A DNA stretch of 64,000 nucleotides from positions 1,204,001-1,268,000 of the forward strand of contig NZ_CP094226.1 of the NCBI RefSeq assembly GCF_022749195.1, written 5' to 3'. The stretch comes from Streptococcus oralis (GTDB lineage: Bacteria; Bacillota; Bacilli; Lactobacillales; Streptococcaceae). Of this stretch, positions 26,831 through 35,514 are shown piece by piece (position 1 is the first letter of the stretch; every line of letters begins with the position of its first letter). A model generated the notes under the pieces. That model was not told the DNA's origin, ran no database searches, and was given only the letters and a program-made list of their open reading frames with translations. Made by a program: the position numbers and the translations under genes.

Positions 26831-26831
26831 C

Positions 26832-27659
26832 CTATCCCTCTTTCTCTAACCAATTCTCTAGAACTTGATACACACCCGCCTGGCTGTTTGCTGGTGCCAG
26901 GGCAGTCGCAACTGCCTTGACATTATCATCTGCATTTTCCATAGCATAGGCAATTCCAGCCAGCTCTAACATTTCGACATCATTTTCACTATCACCAAAA
27001 GCCATGATTTGTTCAGATTTCAAATTCCAGCGCTTGAGTAATTCTTCCAATCCCCAAGCCTTGTGAACACCAGCTTGCAGGATATCAATACAGCCATAAC
27101 CGCTAGAAACAGCCCTTACATGACCATCAAAGAGATTATTGATTTCCTGCAAAACTGAACTAGAACGTTCTTCACCAACAACCATGCTCATCTTTAACAC
27201 TCCACCGAAGAGGTCAGCTTGCAAGTCTTCCACAAAATTCATTCGTTGATAGAATTTTTCAATCATCTCTGGTGTCATAAATTTTTCTAGGTCTGTAAAC
27301 ACAGTCCCTTTCTTGACAAAACCACCCTTCATACCTGTTACAACAAACTGATCTCGGCACTCTCTCCCTTTAAAATGAAGGAGAGCCTTGTCAACCGTAG
27401 CATCATCCCAAATCTGCGCTTGAATCAGTTCATTGTTTTCAAAAATACGCGCCCCATTGGCAACTACTAGAACTACTCTACTCGCCAAGTGCTCCAGTAA
27501 TTGCCTCATACGGTGAACTTCATTCCCTGTCGCAATGACAAAACGGATACCTCGTTCATCTAATTGGTCTAAAATCTTTTCTAAACGTGGCAAGTCCAGT
27601 TGCCCTCTTGGATCCAGCAAAGTTCCATCCATATCCGTTGCAATCAATTTAATCGTCAT
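26832..27659 (-). CDS. Cof-type HAD-IIB phosphatase
   Basis: This 275-residue cytoplasmic phosphatase has HAD motif I LIATDMDGTLLDP, motif II FVIATGNE, a type C2 cap (about 85-185), and motif IV IMAFGDSENDVEML. Substrates of this class are usually sugar phosphates or nucleotide phosphates. The ATG at 27659 behind AGGAG is the start; an in-frame upstream start at 27689 would overlap capA. Confidence 0.9.
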   Translation of the reverse strand: MTIKLIATDMDGTLLDPRGQLDLPRLEKILDQLDERGIRFVIATGNEVHRMRQLLEHLASRVVLVVANGARIFENNELIQAQIWDDATVDKALLHFKGRECRDQFVVTGMKGGFVKKGTVFTDLEKFMTPEMIEKFYQRMNFVEDLQADLFGGVLKMSMVVGEERSSSVLQEINNLFDGHVRAVSSGYGCIDILQAGVHKAWGLEELLKRWNLKSEQIMAFGDSENDVEMLELAGIAYAMENADDNVKAVATALAPANSQAGVYQVLENWLEKEG

Positions 27660-27682
27660 CTCATCTCCTTTAGGGCGAGTAC

Positions 27683-29002
27683 CTACCACTTCAACCCTAC
27701 ATGTTCATTCATTTCTTTATAGGCCGTGTCAATTCGTTCCTTAGTCGCCTCGTCCAACTTGTCACGGTGACTGCCTCCCTCGATGAAGTCCTCTAGGATA
27801 TAGGTCTGATAGAGGAAAAGCGGATAGCCTTCTGGAGAGTAAGTCCCTTTGGGTGTTCGATTGACCCAAGTAGGATGCGCTTTGGCAGCTTCAATCCTTG
27901 TCTTTCCATCTTTTTTCTTAATGGTCACATCCATGAGAACACCGCGCTCCGTCCACTTGGCATTTTCCTCATCTTGCATGGTTTCAATGCGTTGATTTGA
28001 GAGGAAATTCCCCATGGAGTAGATGATCAGTTTTTTGTCCCCATCTTTTTCAACTGTTTCAGCAGGTTCAACGACGTGAGGGTGCCCTCCAAAGATAATA
28101 TCGGCTCCCCAGTCAATCATCTTGTGGTACAGTGTTTTCTGTTCTTCCGTTGGTTCTAGCTGGTACTCAATTCCCATCTGAGGCATGATGACAGTAATAT
28201 CCGCCTCCTTCTCTGCACACTCGATTTCTGCCTTCATCTTATCTTCATTCAAATCAGAAAGATAGCGATTATAGTCCTCTTGAGAGATATACTGCTCAAT
28301 GCCATTAAAACCGTAAGAATAGGCCAGGAGAGCTACCTTGATACCATTGACTTCCTTGATGACTATAGGTGCTTGGTCTCGGGATTCATGTGTGTAGACT
28401 CCGATGGGTGTCATTCCAGCCTTTTCAATAGCTTGAGCCGTTGAAACAACTCCCTCTATCTGTGAATCCAAGATGTGATTATGAGCCAAGTCTAGAACTT
28501 GGTAGCCTGCATCCTTGATCGCATCCATGACTTCCCCTGGTGCATTAAAGAGAGGATAACCTGCCAAGTAGTGGTCCTTGTTCACCGTTCCTTCAAAGTC
28601 ACCAATCACCAAATCCGCTTGTTTGAGCCAGGGTTTTACATACTCAAAATTTTCATGGAAATCATAGGTCCCATCTTCTTTAAGAGCTGTTCGGTAGATA
28701 GGGATATGATAAAGAAGGTCACCATTTGCCATGATACGTGCCGTTGTTTCACCAGACTGATCTTCCTTGGATTGACCAGATGTACTAGCAGAATCAAGAC
28801 TTTGGCTACCAGGGCTTGTTCCCTTACTACCTTGTACTGCTCGAACTAATAAGTTTCCCCCCATGGATAAGGCAACTGCAAGCAATAACACAATAATAAA
28901 CTGGGCATTGGTCCAGGATTTATAATTCCGAAAGAAACCAATACTTCTCTCTAACAATCCATCAATAGGTCCATGAGACCGTCTATCTTGTCGCTTTTCC
29001 AT
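27683..29002 (-). CDS. CapA/PgsA-family membrane-anchored metallophosphoesterase
   Basis: This 439-residue protein has a short cytoplasmic N-terminus (MEKRQDRRSHGPIDGLLERS), one membrane helix (about 35-55), a Ser/Gly-rich linker, and an extracellular CapA domain: IMANGDLLYHIPIYRT, LVIGDFEGTVN, VLDLAHNHILD, VIMPQMGIEY, GADIIFGGHPHVVEP, LIIYSMGNFLSNQ. CapA homologues take part in poly-gamma-glutamate capsule synthesis in Bacillus. No pgsBC genes are nearby, so the role here is open. First gene of a three-gene operon. Confidence 0.87.
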   Translation of the reverse strand: MEKRQDRRSHGPIDGLLERSIGFFRNYKSWTNAQFIIVLLLAVALSMGGNLLVRAVQGSKGTSPGSQSLDSASTSGQSKEDQSGETTARIMANGDLLYHIPIYRTALKEDGTYDFHENFEYVKPWLKQADLVIGDFEGTVNKDHYLAGYPLFNAPGEVMDAIKDAGYQVLDLAHNHILDSQIEGVVSTAQAIEKAGMTPIGVYTHESRDQAPIVIKEVNGIKVALLAYSYGFNGIEQYISQEDYNRYLSDLNEDKMKAEIECAEKEADITVIMPQMGIEYQLEPTEEQKTLYHKMIDWGADIIFGGHPHVVEPAETVEKDGDKKLIIYSMGNFLSNQRIETMQDEENAKWTERGVLMDVTIKKKDGKTRIEAAKAHPTWVNRTPKGTYSPEGYPLFLYQTYILEDFIEGGSHRDKLDEATKERIDTAYKEMNEHVGLKW

Positions 29003-29158
29003 CTTTATTCCCCCCTTGCTTTTTGGTGCAAGTCTTTTCTTTTATTATACCACAGACAAAAGGGTATTACAGTTTGTTATATTATTTTTTAGCAACTTCT
29101 GCGACTTTCTTTCTGACCTATTTTGTGTTATCATGTAGAGGTAATGAAAGGAGAGAAA

Positions 29159-29770
29159 ATGTCTGCAATAGAACGTATTACAAAAGCTGCTCACTTAATT
29201 GATATGAACGATATTATCCGCGAGGGGAATCCAACTCTTCGCGCAGTTGCTGAGGAAGTCACTTTCCCACTGTCTGACCAGGAAATCATCCTTGGCGAAA
29301 AGATGATGCAATTCCTCAAACATTCCCAAGATCCTGTTATGGCTGAGAAAATGGGGCTCCGCGGTGGTGTTGGGCTGGCTGCTCCCCAACTCGATATTTC
29401 AAAACGCATTATTGCCGTCTTGGTCCCAAATATTGTGGAAGAAGGTGAAACTCCACAGGAAGCCTACGACTTGCAAGCTATTATGTACAATCCAAAAATC
29501 GTCTCCCACTCTGTTCAGGACGCTGCTCTTGGCGAAGGAGAAGGTTGCCTGTCTGTTGACCGAAACGTACCTGGCTATGTAGTCCGCCATGCTCGAGTTA
29601 CTGTTGACTACTTTGACAAAGATGGCGAAAAACACCGTATCAAGCTCAAAGGATACAACTCTATCGTTGTCCAACATGAAATTGATCACCTAAACGGAAT
29701 CATGTTTTACGATCGTATCAATGAGAAAGATCCATTTGCTGTTAAAGATGGTTTACTGATTCTGGAATAA
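29159..29770 (+). CDS. def: Peptide deformylase
   Basis: This 203-residue metalloenzyme removes the formyl group from nascent proteins. Motifs: GVGLAAPQ (71-78), EGCLSV with metal ligand Cys130, and QHEIDH with His173, Glu174 and His177. It is the longer type 2 deformylase of Gram-positives, with the insert [15 protein letters not shown]. The ATG at 29159 behind AAGGAGAG is the start; an in-frame ATG at 29123 is less likely. Confidence 0.95.
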   Translation: MSAIERITKAAHLIDMNDIIREGNPTLRAVAEEVTFPLSDQEIILGEKMMQFLKHSQDPVMAEKMGLRGGVGLAAPQLDISKRIIAVLVPNIVEEGETPQEAYDLQAIMYNPKIVSHSVQDAALGEGEGCLSVDRNVPGYVVRHARVTVDYFDKDGEKHRIKLKGYNSIVVQHEIDHLNGIMFYDRINEKDPFAVKDGLLILE

Positions 29771-29802
29771 AGAAAATCCCGTTGCAAGACGGGGTTTTGT
29801 GT
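29771..29802 (+). terminator. def terminator, overlapped by the rlmB promoter
   Basis: AAAATCCCGT pairs with ACGGGGTTTT directly after the def stop; the next bases are the extended -10 of rlmB. Confidence 0.75.
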
Positions 29803-29808
29803 TATAAT
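29782..29808 (+). promoter_or_regulatory. rlmB promoter, apparently leaderless
   Basis: The extended -10 TGTG-T-TATAAT (TATAAT at 29803-29808) is perfect; a weak -35 TTGCAA is at 29782-29787. The expected start of transcription, 6-7 bases downstream, coincides with the A of the rlmB ATG at 29815. Confidence 0.6.
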
Positions 29809-29814
29809 AGAGGC

Positions 29815-30543
29815 ATGAAAACAAATGATATTATCTATGGCGTCCACGCCGTCACAGAAGCCCTCCTTGCAAACACTGGAAATAAACTCTACCTCCAAGA
29901 AGATCTAAGGGGTAAGAATGTTGAGAAAGTCAAGGAACTAGCTACAGAAAAGAGGGTATCCATTTCTTGGACTTCAAAAAAATCCCTCTCCGAAATGACC
30001 GAAGGCGCTGTCCATCAAGGATTTGTCCTTCGAGTTTCCGAATTTGCCTATAGTGAGCTAGATCACATTCTTGCCAAAACGCGTCAAGAAGAAAACCCTT
30101 TGCTATTGATTCTGGACGGGTTAACTGATCCTCATAATCTAGGTTCTATCTTAAGAACCGCTGACGCGACCAATGTTTCAGGTGTCATCATTCCCAAGCA
30201 CCGAGCTGTCGGTGTAACTCCAGTCGTTGCCAAAACGGCTACTGGTGCTATTGAGCATGTACCGATTGCCCGAGTGACCAACCTCAGTCAAACCCTAGAC
30301 AAACTCAAGGATGAAGGCTTCTGGACCTTTGGAACGGATATGAACGGTACCCCTTGCCACAAGTGGAATACAAAAGGGAAAATCGCCCTCATCATCGGAA
30401 ATGAAGGAAAAGGTATCTCCAGCAACATCAAAAAACAGGTCGATGAGATGATTACTATTCCCATGAATGGGCATGTTCAAAGTCTCAATGCCAGTGTTGC
30501 TGCAGCCATTCTAATGTACGAAGTTTTCCGAAACCGACTATAA
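29815..30543 (+). CDS. rlmB: 23S rRNA (guanosine-2'-O-)-methyltransferase RlmB (TrmH/SpoU family)
   Basis: This 242-residue SPOUT methyltransferase has an N-terminal substrate-binding domain (NDIIYGVHAVTEALL) and a knotted SAM domain with motif 1 LDGLTDPHNLGSILRTADA, motif 2 ALIIGNEGKGIS and motif 3 IPMNGHVQSLNASVAAAILMYE. It methylates a 23S rRNA guanosine. The ATG at 29815 starts MKTNDIIYG and lies only 7 bases after a perfect -10 box, with no room for a Shine-Dalgarno site. Confidence 0.93.
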   Translation: MKTNDIIYGVHAVTEALLANTGNKLYLQEDLRGKNVEKVKELATEKRVSISWTSKKSLSEMTEGAVHQGFVLRVSEFAYSELDHILAKTRQEENPLLLILDGLTDPHNLGSILRTADATNVSGVIIPKHRAVGVTPVVAKTATGAIEHVPIARVTNLSQTLDKLKDEGFWTFGTDMNGTPCHKWNTKGKIALIIGNEGKGISSNIKKQVDEMITIPMNGHVQSLNASVAAAILMYEVFRNRL

Positions 30544-30577
30544 AAAAGTTTCCAATCAAGTGATTGGAAACTTTTTT
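30542..30577. terminator. Bidirectional terminator rlmB / trxB
   Basis: AAAAAAGTTTCCAATCA pairs perfectly with its complement around an AG loop. Confidence 0.9.
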
Positions 30578-30578
30578 C

Positions 30579-31490
30579 TTAACTATGTTCTGTAATAAAT
30601 TTGTAAGCTTCTTGACCAGCGATAGCCCCATCTCCAACTGCTGTTGTCACTTGGCGAAGGTCTTTCTGGCGAACATCTCCAACTGCAAAGATACCGTCAA
30701 CGGCAGTTTTCATGTGATTATCTGTCACAATCCAGCCTGCCTGGTCTTGAATATTCAATTCTTTAACAAAATCGCTAACAGGATCCAAACCGACATAGAT
30801 AAAAACACCACCGAAGGCTTGCTCTGTCACTTGACCCGTTTTTACATTTTCCAATACGACAGATTCTACTCGGTTTTCACCTTTGATTTCCTTGACAACA
30901 GAATCCCAGATAAAGTTTACTTTCTCATTTGCAAAAGCACGGTCTTGCAAAACCTTTTGGGCACGAAGTTCATCTCGACGGTGAACAATAGTGACGGACT
31001 TGGCAAAGCGAGTCAAGAAGAGAGCTTCTTCTACCGCTGAATCTCCACCACCAACTACGAGCAAGTCTTGATCACGGAAGAAAGCTCCATCACAGACCGC
31101 ACAGTAAGAAACACCTCGACTGTTCAGTTCTTCTTCTCCGGGAACTCCCAAAAGACGGTGTTTTGACCCAGTTGCTACAATGACAGTACGGGTTTCGTAA
31201 ACTTGATCATCAGTGATTACCTTTTTATAGTCACCCTTGTCTTCAATATTTTCAACATAGCCATAAAGATGCTCCACTCCAAGTTTTTCAAGTGGTTCAA
31301 ACATCTTTTCAGCCAATTCAGGTCCACTAATGTTGGCATAACCTGGATAGTTTTCAATATCAGATGTGTTATTCATTTGCCCGCCTGGCAGACCACCTTC
31401 TATCAAAGCCACTTTCAGATTGCTTCGAGCAGCATATAAGGCAGCGGTCATTCCCGCAGGTCCAGCACCGATAATAATCGTATCGTACAT
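30579..31490 (-). CDS. trxB: Thioredoxin reductase
   Basis: This 303-residue NADPH- and FAD-dependent flavoenzyme recycles thioredoxin. It has FAD-binding IIIGAGPAGMTAALYAAR, active-site CAVC (Cys130, Cys133), NADPH-binding VVGGGDSAVEEALFL and a C-terminal FAD motif GIFAVGDVR. It is followed upstream by a small DUF4059 membrane protein gene in the same orientation. Confidence 0.95.
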   Translation of the reverse strand: MYDTIIIGAGPAGMTAALYAARSNLKVALIEGGLPGGQMNNTSDIENYPGYANISGPELAEKMFEPLEKLGVEHLYGYVENIEDKGDYKKVITDDQVYETRTVIVATGSKHRLLGVPGEEELNSRGVSYCAVCDGAFFRDQDLLVVGGGDSAVEEALFLTRFAKSVTIVHRRDELRAQKVLQDRAFANEKVNFIWDSVVKEIKGENRVESVVLENVKTGQVTEQAFGGVFIYVGLDPVSDFVKELNIQDQAGWIVTDNHMKTAVDGIFAVGDVRQKDLRQVTTAVGDGAIAGQEAYKFITEHS

Positions 31491-31555
31491 TTTGATTCCT
31501 TCTTTCTTGTTGTAACTATCTTTATTCTAACTCATTCTTGCTAGTCACGCAAGAA

Positions 31556-31780
31556 TTATGCCTTGAAAACCAAGAGCAAACTCATGACGGCAAAGGATAA
31601 CACCGGAACGACCAAAACTCCAATCATAATCATATCATAGAGATGAGCTTGGCGAGCTTTGGCTGTCTTGTCCACACCAGACATGGCTCTCAATCCAATC
31701 CAAATCCCCAGAAAAATCACGACAAGGATGGTCGTTAAGATCAAACTCTCGAAATATAAAGAAAACAGTTGCAGCAGCAT
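31556..31780 (-). CDS. DUF4059-type small membrane protein
   Basis: This 74-residue protein has two hydrophobic helices (about 10-32 and 48-72) joined by a polar loop (RAMSGVDKTAKARQAHLYD). It is commonly found between trxB and an amino-acid ABC transporter in streptococci. The function is unknown. Confidence 0.75.
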   Translation of the reverse strand: MLLQLFSLYFESLILTTILVVIFLGIWIGLRAMSGVDKTAKARQAHLYDMIMIGVLVVPVLSFAVMSLLLVFKA

Positions 31781-31857
31781 GATCTCTCTCGTTTCTATCT
31801 TTTTTAAAGAGTAAACTCAGCTAGTCCAACTAACTGAGTTTTCCTTTTTCTATTATA

Positions 31858-32601
31858 TCAAATATAAGTCCGTTTGTAACTAGCAAAGAATTCTTTTGTC
31901 CGTTCTTCTTTCGGATGATTGATGATTTCATCCGGTGTGCCGGACTCGATGATTTTCCCTTTATCTAGGAACAAAATCTTATCTGCCACTTGGGCTACAA
32001 AAGACATATCGTGACTAACCAAGATCATGGTCTGACCAGACTTAGCGGCATCTGCAATAGACTTTTCCACTTCACCGACCAATTCTGGGTCAAGAGCTGA
32101 TGTTGGTTCGTCCAAGAGCAAGACATCTGGTTTCATAGCAAGCGCACGCGCGAGGGCAACCCGTTGCTTTTGTCCACCTGATAAGTGGCGAGGATAATGG
32201 TTTTCACGGTCAGAAAGACCAACCTTGGCCAACTCCTCCTTGGCGATTTTTGTTGCTTCATCGTCGGATAATTTTTTAACAACAACCAAACCTTCCTTGA
32301 CATTGTCAAGAGCTGTTCGGCGTTCAAACAAATTAAACTGTTGGAAAACCATAGATAACTTGCGACGAAGGGTTAGGATCTCTTCTTGGCTAATCTGAGA
32401 AAAATCAACTTTAAAATTGTCAATCTGAATCGTTCCACTATCTGGAGTTTCAAGGTAATTCAAACTACGAAGAAAGGTTGATTTCCCAGCTCCAGATGAA
32501 CCAATCAAAGCCACTACCTCACCTTTTTGGATATCCAAGTTCAGATGATTCAAGACTGTCTGTCCTGAAAAGGATTTGCTTAAATTCGAAATCTTAATCA
32601 T
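31858..32601 (-). CDS. Amino-acid ABC transporter, ATP-binding protein
   Basis: This 247-residue ATPase of the polar amino acid uptake family has Walker A GSSGAGKST, Q-loop FQQFNLF, signature HLSGGQKQR, Walker B VLLLDEPTSALD and the H-loop VSHDMSF. Its ATG touches the last base of the permease gene. No substrate-binding protein gene is adjacent, so the binding component must be elsewhere or absent. Confidence 0.92.
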   Translation of the reverse strand: MIKISNLSKSFSGQTVLNHLNLDIQKGEVVALIGSSGAGKSTFLRSLNYLETPDSGTIQIDNFKVDFSQISQEEILTLRRKLSMVFQQFNLFERRTALDNVKEGLVVVKKLSDDEATKIAKEELAKVGLSDRENHYPRHLSGGQKQRVALARALAMKPDVLLLDEPTSALDPELVGEVEKSIADAAKSGQTMILVSHDMSFVAQVADKILFLDKGKIIESGTPDEIINHPKEERTKEFFASYKRTYI

Positions 32602-33401
32602 TAACGAAGGTCTCCTTTCACATCTGTTTGTACTGTATCCGGCGCTGAAATAGCCATTTTTCTCTCGATGAAACGGCCGAGGCTTTCAATTCCGATATTG
32701 ACTACCCAATAAACAAGGGCTACAGAGATGAAACGTTCAAAATAGCGATAATCAGCTCCACCTAAAATCTGAGCTTGGGCAAAGACCTCCACAACACCTG
32801 CGCTAAAGGCTAGAGAAGTTCCCTTGGTCAAACCGATAAGGGAGTTAATCAAAGTCGGTGTCGCAACTACCGCCGCATTTGGAATAATCACGCGACGATA
32901 AACTTGCGCTCGCGTCATACCCAAACTGCGTGCCGCCTCAATTTCACCTGGATTAACAGAAAGGATGGCCGCACGAATCGTTTCACTTGCATAAGCCGCC
33001 TCATTAAAAGCAAAGGCCACAATCGCAAAAAGCGCTGCTGGAATCGCATTGATATTGAGACCAGTTCCCCATTGTTGGTTGATAGCTTTCAGTGCCAAAG
33101 GAATTCCGTAGTAGGTCAACATAAGTTGGACTAGGATTGGGGTACCTTTTAAGAAGCTGACGAAAAAGGCCTGCAAAGGATATAAAATCTTAACACGATT
33201 GATCTTAACAATGGCAAAAATCAGGGCAAGCAGCAAACCAAAGAGTGCACCTCCAAGCGTCAACATCAAGGTTGTAGGCAATTGTTGGACAATCCTTGGA
33301 ATTCCATCAAAGACCGAACGCAAACTAAAGAGCTTACCATCCGGAATGAGTTGCATCAAACTTTGGTACCAATCTGATGCTAAAAATGTTGTAACAGTCA
33401 T
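32601..33401 (-). CDS. Amino-acid ABC transporter, permease
   Basis: This 266-residue His/Glu/Gln/Arg-type permease has an N-terminal segment, five membrane helices and the EAA loop EIEAARSLGMTRAQVYRRVIIPNA that contacts the ATPase. It partners the adjacent ATPase. The specificity (perhaps cystine or glutamine, by family analogy) cannot be fixed from sequence. The 155-base gap upstream holds a short palindrome AGCAAATTATTTGCT (33451-33465) of unknown meaning. Confidence 0.9.
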   Translation of the reverse strand: MTVTTFLASDWYQSLMQLIPDGKLFSLRSVFDGIPRIVQQLPTTLMLTLGGALFGLLLALIFAIVKINRVKILYPLQAFFVSFLKGTPILVQLMLTYYGIPLALKAINQQWGTGLNINAIPAALFAIVAFAFNEAAYASETIRAAILSVNPGEIEAARSLGMTRAQVYRRVIIPNAAVVATPTLINSLIGLTKGTSLAFSAGVVEVFAQAQILGGADYRYFERFISVALVYWVVNIGIESLGRFIERKMAISAPDTVQTDVKGDLR

Positions 33402-33557
33402 AAAAACATCCTCTCCTGATAATGATTCATTCTATCATACTTCTGCTCGCAAGCAAATTATTTGCTACGGGCTGCTCAGACTTTGTCTATCTTCTAGTTT
33501 ATCACACTTTAAAACAGGGAGGCTATATATTTTACCTATCAAGGAGATAAATAAAAA

Positions 33558-33914
33558 CTATCTCAAACCTAAGTCCTCATAGGTTTTTCTATAGCCGATT
33601 TGTTTAACAGCACCATTCTCCACCAAAATTGGACGTTTCAATAACATACCATCACTCGCTAGAAGCTTGGCTGCTTCTTGTTTTGACAAACTTCCCACCT
33701 TATCTTTCAAGCCCAGTTCACGATATTTGATCCCGCTGGTATTGAAAAATTGTTTCACTTCAAAACCGGAAGTTTCCAACCAGTTTAAAATCACGTCTTC
33801 ACTTGGTGTTTCTTCTACGATGTGGACATCTTGGTATTCCAGTCCAAGTTGATCTAATTCATTTTTTGCCTTCTTACAAGTTGAACACTTTGGGTATTCG
33901 ATAAATTCTAACAT
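33558..33914 (-). CDS. ArsC/Spx/MgsR-family protein (arsenate-reductase-like)
   Basis: This 118-residue thioredoxin-fold protein of the ArsC family has C-S-T-C (Cys10, Cys13) in EYPKCSTCKKAKNEL, then LLKRPILVENGAVKQIGYRKTYEDL. The CxxC and the RPI motif fit both Spx-like regulators and the YffB/ArsC-like reductases. It lacks the longer Spx C-terminus, so I favour a redox enzyme-like member. Twelve bases separate it from ogt. Confidence 0.8.
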   Translation of the reverse strand: MLEFIEYPKCSTCKKAKNELDQLGLEYQDVHIVEETPSEDVILNWLETSGFEVKQFFNTSGIKYRELGLKDKVGSLSKQEAAKLLASDGMLLKRPILVENGAVKQIGYRKTYEDLGLR

Positions 33915-33926
33915 CTTCTTTTCTTT

Positions 33927-34442
33927 CTATTTTTTATTTTCTTGAAATGCTACACCTTCATGTTGCAAGAGCCAGGCTTTCTTTTCGACTCCAGATGCAT
34001 AGCCTGTCAAACGATTGCCTGACCCCAGCACACGATGACAGGGTACGAGGATGGACCAAGGATTACGTCCCACTGCTCCGCCAATCGCTTGGGCAGAAGC
34101 TACTTGCAAGTCTTTCGCTATTTGTCCATAAGTCACTGTTTGACCATAAGGAATGGCCTGTAAGTAAGTCCAGACTCGCTTTTCAAAATCTGTTCCAATA
34201 GGAGCCAAAGGTAAGTCAGATAGATCCTGAACACTGCCTTCGAAATAGGTATCTAAATAGGAAATTACTTGCTCTAATACAGGATGGCTAGCAACTTCTT
34301 CTATCGTTTCATCCCCTAGTCCCCTCTCAAAATGAGTTTGGTCCTGTACCCAAATTCCATACAGATATTGCTTGTCAGCAACTAAGGATAAGGTTCCAAT
34401 TGGCGACGGATAGAGCATTTTTGCGTACTTATTCTGCTTCAT
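33927..34442 (-). CDS. ogt: Methylated-DNA--protein-cysteine methyltransferase
   Basis: This 171-residue suicide enzyme transfers alkyl groups from O6-alkylguanine to Cys135 in the PCHRV motif (GRNPWSILVPCHRVLGSG). The DNA-binding helix QTVTYGQIAKDLQ and the N-terminal ribonuclease-like domain are present. The start overlaps the GNAT gene by 4 bases. Confidence 0.93.
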   Translation of the reverse strand: MKQNKYAKMLYPSPIGTLSLVADKQYLYGIWVQDQTHFERGLGDETIEEVASHPVLEQVISYLDTYFEGSVQDLSDLPLAPIGTDFEKRVWTYLQAIPYGQTVTYGQIAKDLQVASAQAIGGAVGRNPWSILVPCHRVLGSGNRLTGYASGVEKKAWLLQHEGVAFQENKK

Positions 34443-34933
34443 TTTTTTAATTTCTGATAGGCCAAACGTTCCCCATCAACTGGAACCTTACCGACCCGTT
34501 GGAAGCCTAGCTTTTCAAAAATATGCTGCATGGTCTTGTTTTGTGCATGCGTATCTGAACGAAAATCTAGATAATCAAAACCTTCAATCAAGCCTTCTAG
34601 GAAAGTCTGAGCAACTCCCTGCCCTTGGACATCTGCTGCCACAGCGATACGGTGAAAGATCAGATATTCTGATTCTCCCCCCTGCCAACTTCCTTCATAA
34701 ATGGCTTCATAGGCTTTCTCTGGGCTCTTGGTCACAGCAGCATAGGCTAACAGTTCTCCCTCTTCCAATGCCACATAAGCTTGACCAGAGATGATATCAT
34801 CAATAATGATGTCGGCATTTGGATAGCCATTTTGCCACTGGTCACTACCAGACTCAGCTAAGCACTTTTTAGCATCCTCCATCACCTGCATAATCGCATC
34901 TACTTCGTTTGGAAAAGCTAAACGAATCTCCAT
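34439..34933 (-). CDS. GNAT family N-acetyltransferase
   Basis: This 164-residue GNAT protein has the acetyl-CoA loop IAVAADVQGQGVAQTFLEGLI (V-x-x-x-x-Q-G-x-G) and a C-terminal FEKLGFQRVGKV. The N-terminal EIRLAFPNEVDAIMQVMEDAK is typical. The acceptor is unknown. First gene of the GNAT-ogt-ArsC-like unit and divergent from the DUF1836 gene. Confidence 0.87.
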   Translation of the reverse strand: MEIRLAFPNEVDAIMQVMEDAKKCLAESGSDQWQNGYPNADIIIDDIISGQAYVALEEGELLAYAAVTKSPEKAYEAIYEGSWQGGESEYLIFHRIAVAADVQGQGVAQTFLEGLIEGFDYLDFRSDTHAQNKTMQHIFEKLGFQRVGKVPVDGERLAYQKLKK

Positions 34934-35004
34934 CTTTTCCCCTCATTTCTAACTATTTTCTCTCATCATAGCATAATTTAAAGCTTTCTACAAGCAGTTG
35001 AAAC

Positions 35005-35050
35005 TTGACTTTTGTTTTTTATTATTTTATAATCTAGTTATAAAAACTAG
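35005..35050 (+). promoter_or_regulatory. Promoter with adjoining inverted repeat, DUF1836 operon
   Basis: -35 TTGACT (35005-35010), 17-base spacer, -10 TATAAT (35028-35033). Directly after it, CTAGTT (35034-35039) and AACTAG (35045-35050) form a palindrome covering the transcription start, a likely repressor site. Confidence 0.6.
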
Positions 35051-35067
35051 ATAAAAAGGAGTTGGAA

Positions 35068-35514
35068 ATGAATTCTAACTTTTCCTACCCAAAATGGGAA
35101 GACATTCCAAACATTGACCTCTATCTGGACCAAGTTTTACTTTATGTCAATCAAGTCTGTGCCCCTATCTCTCCAGATAAGGACAAGGGACTAACAGCAT
35201 CCATGGTCAATAACTATGTCAAACATGGTTACCTGACAAAGCCAGACAAGAAAAAATACCAACGCAAACAGATTGCACGTTTGATTGCCATCACCACTCT
35301 CAAGTCTGTCTTTTCAATCCAAGAAATCGCTCAGACACTGAATACCCTACAAAGTCAAGCCAGTTCAGACCAGCTCTACGATGCTTTTGTGGACTACATG
35401 AACCATGGGATTGATCCAGATAATCCTATTATCCAAACCAGCTGTCAAACGGTTAAACTCTATCATCAAACTCTAGACTTAATCCTTGTCAAAGAAGAGG
35501 AGGAAATCCAATGA
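35068..35514 (+). CDS. DUF1836 family protein (putative regulator)
   Basis: This 148-residue DUF1836 protein has a MerR-like N-terminal half (LTASMVNNYVKHGYLTKPDKKKYQRKQIARLIAITTLKSVFSIQEIAQTL) that looks DNA-binding, and a helical C-terminal half. ATG at 35068, 6 bases after AAGGAG; an in-frame TTG at 35062 is less likely. It overlaps the hemolysin III gene by 4 bases. The palindrome at its promoter would suit autoregulation; that is inference. Confidence 0.82.
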   Translation: MNSNFSYPKWEDIPNIDLYLDQVLLYVNQVCAPISPDKDKGLTASMVNNYVKHGYLTKPDKKKYQRKQIARLIAITTLKSVFSIQEIAQTLNTLQSQASSDQLYDAFVDYMNHGIDPDNPIIQTSCQTVKLYHQTLDLILVKEEEEIQ

